5,139 nt of DNA from Planctomycetota bacterium (GTDB lineage Bacteria > Planctomycetota > UBA1135 > GCA-002686595). The stretch covers positions 1-5,139 of the forward strand of contig JAJDES010000222.1 of NCBI GenBank assembly GCA_029259675.1. The letters run 5' to 3'. Every line of letters starts with the position of its first letter. Within the stretch, counting starts at the first letter, position 1. Shown piece after piece: positions 1 through 5,139 of the stretch. The translations under genes were made by a program, and so were the position numbers. Below the pieces are notes generated by a model. It worked only from the letters and a program-made list of their open reading frames with translations, was not told where the DNA came from and did not search any database.

Positions 1-1346
1 GGTCCGACGCGGCGCAATTCACCTTCTGGCGCGGAACCCAATTCCGGCCCGCGAACAAAAACGGAGGCCCCGGCAACGGGCTGGCCACTCGTGTCCACGA
101 CTCGCCCTTCGATTTGAACCGACGGCGTCAGCTCAATCGAACCCACGTTGATTTCCTCGCCGGAACGCAACTTGGTCTTTGTGGCACCGCGCACAAATCC
201 AGCCGCTGAGTAGCGCAGCAGGCAATCTTCAGTGGCTTCCTCCAGCTCCAACTCCATGCGCGCCGCTCCGTCCGCCGCACTCAGCGCCTCCCCCCTCAGC
301 CGCCAATTCCCCGAACTCAATTCACGCGCCTGCCAGCTAACACCGGACACGGAGTTGCCACCGGCATCGATGAAACGAACGAGAATTTTTGCGGGTTCCA
401 GGGTCGTCGTATTCCAGCTTGCATCCTGGTCATCGACCAGCTGTGCCTGGACAGCAACCGATTCGCCAATGATGGCTTCCCGAATTGGCACATCTGAGCT
501 TTGAGCCACGGGAATGGGCTCCGTTTCAATCGCCGGCGCCTGCCCACGGGATTGCGATTGCGGCGCAGCCACCTCAGCTGCATCCGCATCGTGCTCACCA
601 CCCAGCATCGAAATTCCCAGTGCGGTCAGGGCCAGTGCGCTTAAGGCTGCGGTTAAAACGATTCCAACTTTCATTGCGGCAACTCCCGGCAAGATTGCTT
701 TCTCCGGTGAAAACCAAGCCGGCGAAACCGAACTGGTTGCGTCAACTGACGATTTGAGTCCGAGCCCGGTCAACAGCGCGACACTCCACGCTGAATCATC
801 TCCTTCGTAGCGATCCGACATGCGCCGGCGCAGCTCTTCCAACCCGCGGCTCAAGCGCGAGCGAACCGTTGCCGCCGGCACATTTTGCATTCGAGCGATT
901 TCGGCCGAAGAGTGATCCTTGAAGTAGCGCAATAGGAGAGTGCTGCGAGTGGGCTCGGGCAGATTCAAGGCCTCCTGCACCAGCGCTCTCTGACTGTCCA
1001 CCTGCTCGATCAAGTCCGGTTCGGTTGGATGGCTCCCATGGGGCTCCGATTCGAGCGAGCTGCGCAGTGAGTCCGATTCGCGCAGGTGTTCGCGATTGGC
1101 CCGCCTGGCTTCGGAGCGAGAGCGCTGCAGCACAAAATTGCGCAACACGCGCGACAGCCACGCCCGCCGTTCCGCCCCATTGCCCGAGTCTCGCAACGGT
1201 CGCTCCAAGGCTGCGAGCCAAGTTTGCTGGACCACATCATCCGCCACATTCGGATCGCTCACCAAGCGCACGGCCAGCCTGCGCACCCAACGCGTGTTGA
1301 GGAGCAACTGCTCGGGCGTGATTTGTGAGGGGTGATTGGAATCCAT
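1..1346 (-). CDS. ECF sigma factor fused to a transmembrane segment and a carboxypeptidase-regulatory-like domain (partial, C-terminus off the left edge)
   Basis: A single frame reads from ATG at 1346 to base 1 without a stop (448 codons). Residues about 15-86 look like sigma region 2, with the core DDVVQQTWLAALER at 36-49. Residues about 120-176 are sigma region 4, with a helix-turn-helix around SAEIARMQNVPAATVRSRL (147-165). A linker follows, then a hydrophobic stretch at about 226-248 flanked by Lys226 before and acidic residues after, predicting N-in/C-out. Residues about 402-437 match the start of a CarboxypepD_reg beta-sandwich (IEGRVVDTSGQPVAGASVFV, 412-431). Inferred role: promoter recognition by a membrane-tethered sigma factor with an extracytoplasmic sensing or binding domain. 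Ordinary ECF proteins are about 170-200 residues and end near residue 180. The 1346 start fits the family's usual N-terminus but has no clear Shine-Dalgarno site. In-frame ATGs at 1373 and 1409 are alternatives, adding residues unlike sigma factors. No anti-sigma gene is visible. Confidence 0.87.
   Translation of the reverse strand, partial: MDSNHPSQITPEQLLLNTRWVRRLAVRLVSDPNVADDVVQQTWLAALERPLRDSGNGAERRAWLSRVLRNFVLQRSRSEARRANREHLRESDSLRSSLESEPHGSHPTEPDLIEQVDSQRALVQEALNLPEPTRSTLLLRYFKDHSSAEIARMQNVPAATVRSRLSRGLEELRRRMSDRYEGDDSAWSVALLTGLGLKSSVDATSSVSPAWFSPEKAILPGVAAMKVGIVLTAALSALALTALGISMLGGEHDADAAEVAAPQSQSRGQAPAIETEPIPVAQSSDVPIREAIIGESVAVQAQLVDDQDASWNTTTLEPAKILVRFIDAGGNSVSGVSWQARELSSGNWRLRGEALSAADGAARMELELEEATEDCLLRYSAAGFVRGATKTKLRSGEEINVGSIELTPSVQIEGRVVDTSGQPVAGASVFVRGPELGSAPEGELRRVG
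672..687 (-). promoter_or_regulatory. Candidate internal ribosome binding site and start codon inside the sigma fusion gene
   Basis: On the minus strand GGGAG (bases 687-683) stands 8 bases before an in-frame ATG (674-672), which is Met225 of the fusion. The peptide from Met225 begins MK, then a hydrophobic run, then A-D-A at residues 254-256, so it resembles a secretory signal peptide. The spacing is good for translation initiation, whereas the full-length start at 1346 has no comparable site. A separate short product carrying only the extracytoplasmic part is therefore possible. This is inference; the match could be chance. Confidence 0.35.
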
Positions 1347-1556
1347 CTGGCGGGGTTGATTCGGCCTTTCCATTGGGAAATGCCGCGCTCGGCCAAAGTG
1401 TTGCACCATCGCCCTCGCTTTTGGATTTTTTTTGAGTCCTGCGGCTCGGCAGCTCCGTTCCGAAGCTTTCTCCTTTCCGAAAGGCTTCCGGACGGTGCAT
1501 TTGGAGTCTCCCGGTCCGCCGTTCCCATCCTCATTCCTGGCCTCTGCCGAGAATCT

Positions 1557-1570
1557 GAGCTTGCAAGCTC
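1557..1570. repeat. Perfect 14-bp palindrome, possible operator
   Basis: GAGCTTGCAAGCTC equals its own reverse complement. It sits between the divergent sigma and transporter genes, 211 bases from the sigma ATG and 336 bases from the SulP start. A gapless palindrome of this kind could bind a dimeric regulator. A 14-bp palindrome is only mildly unlikely in 5 kb (about 0.3 expected by chance at equal base frequencies), so the functional reading is tentative. Confidence 0.3.
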
Positions 1571-1596
1571 GAAGATGGAGTTAGGTCGCCGGCTCC

Positions 1597-1617
1597 GATC
1601 GCGGGCTCAGCGCGATC
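1597..1617. repeat. Inverted repeat, 7-bp arms with 7-base spacer
   Basis: GATCGCG (1597-1603) pairs perfectly with CGCGATC (1611-1617) around a 7-base centre. It lies 26 bases after the palindrome at 1557-1570. A further 6-bp inverted repeat follows at 1655-1660/1670-1675 (GGCAGC/GCTGCC). These may be regulator sites or hairpins in a long 5' leader of the SulP transcript. No T run follows, so a terminator is unlikely. Confidence 0.3.
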
Positions 1618-1905
1618 ACTTGAAGCTGCCCAAGGGACAGCTGGAAGCTCGAACGGCAGCGGTCGCGTTGCTGCCAGCACGCAACTTGACGGGCCGGCAC
1701 CGACGCGAAGTTCACGCGTTCCGATCAAACGTGCGCGGTTCGAATTCGAGACACTTTGCGTCCAGAGTCGGAGTTCGATCCGCTGCCCAAGTTGTCCATC
1801 GCAAAATGGTGTTCGAAAGTTTCGGAAGAATAGATCGGAGATAAGCCAAGCATTGCCGCCAATCACGGATACCCTGCGCGGCTCGCTTGACCACTCTGAA
1901 CTCTA

Positions 1906-3471
1906 TTGATCCACGTGTTCGAACTTACCGGCAAAACCAAATTCAGCTCGCGGACCGATATTTTGTCGGGACTAACCGTAGCCCTCGCCCTAGTCCCCGA
2001 AGCGGTTGCCTTCGCTTTTGTGGCCGGGGTCGACCCGCTGGTGGGCCTGCACGCGGCCTTCATCGTCGGCCTGATAACGGCCGTTTTCGGTGGACGCCCC
2101 GGGATGATTTCGGGCGCCACGGGGGCCATCGCAATCGTCTTGGTGGCCCTCGTTGCCGAGCACGGCATCGAATACATGTTCGCAGCTGTGGTCCTGATGG
2201 GTGTCCTGCAGGCCCTGGCGGGATTGCTGAGGCTGGGCAAGTTCATCCGCATGGTGCCCCATCCGGTCATGTTGGGTTTCGTGAACGGTCTTGCGATCGT
2301 CATCTTCCTAGCCCAGCTGAGTCAGTTCAAAACCGTGGACGCCGAGGGTCAGATGCAATGGATGGCGGGCGCTCCGCTTTACATCATGCTCGGCCTGGTG
2401 GCAGCCACCATGGGCATCATTCACTTCCTGCCCAAATGGACGCGCGCCATTCCCTCTTCGCTGGCGGCCATTGTGATCATCACCGTGGCCGTAAAGGTCC
2501 TGGGCATCAACTCCCCCAGCATTGTCGATTACCTGCGCAGCATGACCGGAGACGCCGGCGCCACGCTGCAAGGTAGCTGGCCGGCATTCTCCATACCGTC
2601 GGTGCCTTTCAATTTGGAGACACTGCGCATTGTGTTGCCCTACGGAATCATTTTGGCGGCCGTCGGGTTGATTGAATCACTCCTGACCTTGACCCTCGTG
2701 GACGAACTGACGGAAACCCGTGGGCGTGGCAACAAGGAATGCGTGGCCCAGGGAGCCGCGAACATCACTTGCGGCTTTTTCGGAGCCATGGGCGGTTGCG
2801 CCATGATTGGTCAGAGCATGATCAATATCAACTCGGGCGGCCGCGGCAGGCTTTCCGGCATCACGGCGTCAGTCGTGCTGCTGGCCTTCGTCCTAGTGGC
2901 CTCCCCGGTGATTGAGATCGTGCCGGTGGCCGCCCTGGTGGGCGTGATGTTCATGGTTGTGGTCGGCACCTTTGCCTGGTCCAGCCTGAACATCATGAAC
3001 AAGGTGCCCGTTTCCGACGTGTTCATCGTGATCTTGGTTTCTGCTGTCACGGTCGCCACCGACCTGGCGGTAGCTGTCTTCGTCGGCGTAATCGTCTCGG
3101 CTCTCGTCTTCGCCTGGAAGCACGCCAAGGTCATCCACGTTTTCAGTCGCACGGACGAAGCGGGAACCAAAATCTACTCCCTGCGCGGGCCGCTGTTCTT
3201 CGGCTCTGCGAAGAGTTTCGGCGAGCTGTTTGACCCGCACAGCGACCCCGACAATGTCATTCTGGAATTCGAGCACGCGCGCGTTTCCGATCATTCCGCA
3301 ATTGAAGCCATCGACTCGCTTGCGGAGCGATACCTCAAACTCGGCAAGACGTTGCACCTCAGGCACCTGAGTGCCGACTGCCGCAAGCTGCTGCGCAAGG
3401 CGGGCAGCCTGATCGAAGTCAACGTGATGGAAGACCCCATCTACCACGTCGCGGACGACGCGCTGGCCTAG
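1906..3471 (+). CDS. SulP-family inorganic anion transporter with C-terminal STAS domain
   Basis: An inner-membrane transporter of the SulP/SLC26 family, which moves sulfate, bicarbonate or related anions. Its 521 residues fit the family. The N-terminal block (DILSGLTVALALVPEAVAFA, 18-37) is the first-helix signature with its conserved Pro-Glu. A string of hydrophobic helices extends to about 405, Glu258 lies in a late helix, and the conserved block DELTETRGRGNKE (266-278) is followed by a Gly/Asn-rich stretch to about 318. Residues about 420-516 form a STAS domain, with SDHSAIEAID (461-470) at the position of the phosphorylatable loop in STAS proteins. The substrate cannot be read from sequence. 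An in-frame TGA at 1897 limits the start to TTG 1906 or GTG 1915. GTG 1915 gives an MFEL-type N-terminus that I consider more family-like, but neither has a Shine-Dalgarno site. The gene stands alone, divergent from the sigma gene and convergent with the actin gene. Confidence 0.95.
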   Translation: MIHVFELTGKTKFSSRTDILSGLTVALALVPEAVAFAFVAGVDPLVGLHAAFIVGLITAVFGGRPGMISGATGAIAIVLVALVAEHGIEYMFAAVVLMGVLQALAGLLRLGKFIRMVPHPVMLGFVNGLAIVIFLAQLSQFKTVDAEGQMQWMAGAPLYIMLGLVAATMGIIHFLPKWTRAIPSSLAAIVIITVAVKVLGINSPSIVDYLRSMTGDAGATLQGSWPAFSIPSVPFNLETLRIVLPYGIILAAVGLIESLLTLTLVDELTETRGRGNKECVAQGAANITCGFFGAMGGCAMIGQSMININSGGRGRLSGITASVVLLAFVLVASPVIEIVPVAALVGVMFMVVVGTFAWSSLNIMNKVPVSDVFIVILVSAVTVATDLAVAVFVGVIVSALVFAWKHAKVIHVFSRTDEAGTKIYSLRGPLFFGSAKSFGELFDPHSDPDNVILEFEHARVSDHSAIEAIDSLAERYLKLGKTLHLRHLSADCRKLLRKAGSLIEVNVMEDPIYHVADDALA

Positions 3472-3609
3472 CCTTTCGATAATCGCGCTTGCCGCAAGGT
3501 GCAGGCTTTTCGGGGGCTTGGTTTGCTTTGGGGCCCTGGGCGCAAGGTGATGCGCGCTGCACGGCCTCGTCAGTCCAATGACCGGCGGCCGGCTGTTCCA
3601 AAAATGAAA

Positions 3610-3644
3610 GCGGGGGGCCCGAACTTTGCGTTCGGGCCCCCCGC
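3610..3644 (-). terminator. Strong rho-independent-type hairpin between convergent genes
   Basis: A perfect 15-bp stem (3610-3624 with 3630-3644), almost all G and C, closes a 5-base loop (TTTGC). Read on the minus strand it begins 17 bases beyond the actin stop codon and is followed by TTTCATTTTT, a good U-rich tract. It therefore best serves the minus-strand gene. On the plus strand it is 138 bases past the SulP stop and followed by a weaker tract (CTTGTTGAATTT), so it may also stop SulP transcription and keep the two convergent transcripts from running into each other. Confidence 0.85.
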
Positions 3645-3661
3645 CTTGTTGAATTTCCGGA

Positions 3662-4810
3662 CTACTTCAATTTTTCCCAGAAGTCGCCGGGCATGTCGTG
3701 GGCGATCTTGAGCGCGCCGTTGGCACCGCCGTACATCGCTTCCTCAATGCGCAGCACCTTGCCACTGCCGAGCTCGGACTGCATGTAAGCTTCGATGGCC
3801 TGATCCAAGTTCTTGATCTGGCTACCGCCGCCGGCGAGCAGGACGCGCTGCTTGAGGCGCTCCTGGAATTCCGGGTCGAAGGTCGCAACGAGCTTGCCGA
3901 GACCATCGACAATGCCGGGCACGATCGAGTTGCAAGCCTTGCGCATGATGTCGGTCAGGTCGAATTCGGTGGGCTTGCCCTGAACGGGCAGTTCCACTTT
4001 CACGCGCGGCATGTCCTCGGAAACGTTGGAGAAGCGCTCCTTGATTTCCTTGATCATGTTCACGGTGAACTGAGCTTCGGGGAAGGTCTCCTTCAGGAGC
4101 TTCGTGAGCTCGTTGTCCACGTAGTCACCGGCGTGGGTGATGGTGATCTGGTCGGAATCCTCCGGCATGGTGCCGTGCATCCGGCACAGGTCGGTGGTAC
4201 CGGCGCCGATGTCGATCACGAGCACATCGTCGAGCATGTCCAGGCCGTAGGCGACCGAGAAGGGCTCGGAGCAGAGCATGACCGAGTCCACGCTCTCGCG
4301 GGCGGCCTTGATGATGGCCTCTTTGTTGTTGATCGAAGCCTGGGCCGGCACACCGATCACAGCGTAGATCAGCTCGTCCTTGCGCGGTTGCGAGCGGCGA
4401 ATGATTTCGCCGATCAAGTCGCGGGCGGCCTTGACGTTGCCCTCAACCGACTCTTGGCTGTTGCCTTCGCTGCACTTGAGCACACCGTGCTCGAGCGGGC
4501 GGAAGAAATCCAGCGACAGGCGATTGTCCTGGGCTTCGCTACCGAAGAGCACGTCCTTTTTGAGCAGCTTGCGGCTGACGACGTCCTTGGGGTAGCCGAC
4601 ATACGAGGCCACTGTCTCGCGCACACCATTGCTGGCGGAAACAGAAGTACGCGATGTACCGAGGTCGATTCCAAGGTAGAGCACGCCGGCTTCTTTTTCG
4701 CTTGAGGACTCGGACTTGGCCGGGGCACTCTTGGTTTCAGTGGTCTTTTGTGCGACCTCTGCTTTGTTTTCTTCCTGCACTTTTTTGGGGGTCTCGTTTT
4801 TCTTGGTCAT
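3662..4810 (-). CDS. MamK-like bacterial actin (filament-forming ATPase)
   Basis: A 382-residue actin/Hsp70-fold ATPase. Phosphate-1 loop: GIDLGTS (47-53). Phosphate-2 loop: VIDIGAGTTDLC (198-209). Adenosine motif: LLAGGGSQIKNL (324-335). The blocks VGYPKDV (71-77), AVIGVPAQAS (150-159) and SEPFSVAYGLD (181-191) resemble MamK, the magnetosome-aligning actin, more than MreB, ParM or DnaK. Glu182 and Asp200 are 18 residues apart, as are the ATPase residues Glu143 and Asp161 of Magnetospirillum MamK as I recall them. It probably polymerises into cytoplasmic filaments that position or organise a cell component. The cargo is unknown, and no magnetosome gene is in the window, so I give no symbol. 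Residues 1-43 form a Lys/Glu/Ser/Thr-rich tail, probably disordered, making it longer than typical MamK (about 350). ATG 4810 has a weak GGGAAG four bases upstream. A same-strand gene ends 138 bases upstream, and a strong terminator follows. Confidence 0.9.
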   Translation of the reverse strand: MTKKNETPKKVQEENKAEVAQKTTETKSAPAKSESSSEKEAGVLYLGIDLGTSRTSVSASNGVRETVASYVGYPKDVVSRKLLKKDVLFGSEAQDNRLSLDFFRPLEHGVLKCSEGNSQESVEGNVKAARDLIGEIIRRSQPRKDELIYAVIGVPAQASINNKEAIIKAARESVDSVMLCSEPFSVAYGLDMLDDVLVIDIGAGTTDLCRMHGTMPEDSDQITITHAGDYVDNELTKLLKETFPEAQFTVNMIKEIKERFSNVSEDMPRVKVELPVQGKPTEFDLTDIMRKACNSIVPGIVDGLGKLVATFDPEFQERLKQRVLLAGGGSQIKNLDQAIEAYMQSELGSGKVLRIEEAMYGGANGALKIAHDMPGDFWEKLK

Positions 4811-4814
4811 GGGT

Positions 4815-4820
4815 CTTCCC
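4815..4820 (-). promoter_or_regulatory. Weak Shine-Dalgarno-like site of the actin gene
   Basis: On the minus strand GGGAAG lies four bases before ATG 4810. It is a partial, closely spaced match but supports this ATG as the true start and therefore the charged N-terminal tail as translated. The tail's balanced codon use also argues that it is coding. Confidence 0.4.
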
Positions 4821-4834
4821 TAGGTGTCTCTCAG

Positions 4835-4902
4835 CGTGGATGCGTGGCTCCACGACTCATTGCACAGGTCGCGATGGACCGCGAATCGGTCTCACCCGAT
4901 TC
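4835..4902. repeat. Small inverted repeats in the leader upstream of the actin-like gene
   Basis: GAATCGG (4883-4889) and CCGATTC (4896-4902) form a perfect 7-bp stem with a 6-base loop. Nearer the ATG, CGTGGA (4835-4840) or CGTGG (4843-4847) can each pair with the single complementary arm ending at 4854 (TCCACG or CCACG), giving two mutually exclusive hairpins. Neither is followed by a U-run on the minus strand, so they are not obvious terminators. They could be an operator or leader structure controlling the actin gene; chance is also possible. Confidence 0.3.
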
Positions 4903-4948
4903 ATTTCTTGTTGTGTGGACTTTGGTTTCCTGAAACAGTGCCTCAGAA

Positions 4949-5139
4949 CTATCCGGAAATCTGATCACGCAGCGCGAGGTTGGCCTCGAAGAGATCTTGC
5001 ATCATCTCCCGCTTTGCCTCGCCCTGGGCGTCATCCCCGGTAATGCCCTGAACCGTACGATAAATGGAGGCGATACCCTCCTCCACATTCTTCATCTTTG
5101 CCAGTCGCACAAGCTCTTGCTCCGTAGTTTCGAGCGACT
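4949..5139 (-). CDS. C-terminal end of an unrecognised, probably helical protein (partial)
   Basis: The frame enters from the right edge and runs 62 codons to a TAG at 4951-4949. I do not recognise the family. The tail is rich in Glu, Lys, Leu, Met and Gln and is predicted helical by eye (for example ELVRLAKMKNVEEGIASIYR and EAKREMMQDLFEANLALRD), separated by a short GITGDD turn. It has no membrane segment or catalytic motif. An amphipathic or coiled-coil interaction segment fits. It is on the same strand as the MamK-like actin gene and 138 bases upstream of it, so the two may be co-transcribed and the protein could be a filament partner or regulator. That link is inference from position only. 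An internal ATG (M15 of the visible part) is not needed as a start, because the frame stays open to the edge. Confidence 0.75.
   Translation of the reverse strand, partial: SLETTEQELVRLAKMKNVEEGIASIYRTVQGITGDDAQGEAKREMMQDLFEANLALRDQISG

Larger units (their letters stand above)
1347..1905. other. Divergent intergenic region without a recognisable gene
   Basis: These 559 bases separate the minus-strand sigma fusion from the plus-strand SulP gene. Open frames exist on both strands, but their translations are Arg/Ser/Ala/Pro-rich, match no family I know, and overlap one another, as expected of non-coding GC-rich DNA. There is an 8-base T run at 1426-1433 without a GC hairpin in front of it, so I do not call a terminator. 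Perfect short dyads lie at 1557-1570, 1597-1617, 1655-1675 and 1740-1749. I cannot place a convincing sigma-70 promoter for either gene, but both must start here. Confidence 0.6.

Noticed and set aside
796..1221. A minus-strand frame of 141 codons within the sigma region
   Set aside because: It is an alternative frame of the same strand. The frame from 1346 encodes both sigma regions and is the real one.
1426..1433. Run of eight T on the plus strand as a terminator
   Set aside because: No GC-rich hairpin precedes it, and no plus-strand gene ends upstream.
1735..1760. GGTTCGAATTCG resembling a tRNA T-loop
   Set aside because: The flanking bases do not form the 5-bp T stem, and no acceptor or anticodon stem fits on either strand.
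1332..1844. A plus-strand open frame of 170 codons in the intergenic region
   Set aside because: Its translation is Arg/Ser-rich with no recognisable domain, it overlaps the sigma gene start on the other strand, and a competing minus-strand frame of similar quality covers much of the same DNA.
1531..1866. A minus-strand open frame of 111 codons
   Set aside because: Composition and lack of any motif suggest chance. It overlaps the plus-strand frame, and neither has a convincing ribosome binding site.
2893..3447. A minus-strand frame of 184 codons opposite the SulP gene
   Set aside because: It is a shadow of the transporter's STAS and late-helix region, with His/Asp/Val-rich content and no domain.
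3472..3609. Repeated GCAAGGTG (near 3493 and 3541) as a functional direct repeat
   Set aside because: It is only eight bases present twice, with no further copies or structure.
3698..4705. A long plus-strand frame of 335 codons opposite the actin gene
   Set aside because: It is a shadow: the opposite strand encodes an actin-like protein with all its nucleotide-binding motifs, whereas this frame is His/Asp/Val/Leu-rich with no domain.

Overview
The window looks like a piece of a planctomycete or planctomycete-like chromosome. It is moderately GC-rich and has clear Shine-Dalgarno sites at few genes. Its leftmost gene joins an ECF sigma factor to a membrane helix and an Ig-like carboxypeptidase-regulatory domain, an architecture I associate mainly with Planctomycetes. 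This assignment is an inference from gene content; there is no rRNA or marker gene to confirm it.

Layout, left to right. (1) Positions 1-1346, minus strand: a sigma factor gene open through the left edge. One uninterrupted frame of 448 codons encodes an ECF sigma factor (regions 2 and 4), one transmembrane segment, an extracytoplasmic linker and the start of a CarboxypepD_reg-type beta-sandwich. (2) Positions 1347-1905: a 559-base divergent intergenic region with no credible gene but several short perfect dyads. (3) Positions 1906-3471, plus strand: a complete SulP-family anion transporter with a C-terminal STAS domain. (4) Positions 3472-3661: a convergent intergenic region carrying a perfect 15-bp hairpin that probably terminates the actin gene and possibly also the transporter. 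(5) Positions 3662-4810, minus strand: a complete actin-like ATPase closest in motif pattern to MamK, the magnetosome filament protein, with a charged low-complexity N-terminal tail of about 43 residues. (6) Positions 4811-4948: a leader with small hairpins. (7) Positions 4949-5139, minus strand: the last 62 codons of an unrecognised, probably helical protein that may be co-transcribed with the actin gene.

No shared pathway links all the genes. The sigma gene and the transporter are divergent and could share control DNA. The actin-like gene and the helical protein lie in the same orientation and may form a filament/partner operon. The two observations most worth following are the membrane-tethered sigma factor, which has a possible internal translation start and signal-peptidase site, and the MamK-like actin with no magnetosome gene in view. 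There are no RNA genes, insertion sequences, CRISPR arrays or origins that I can support.
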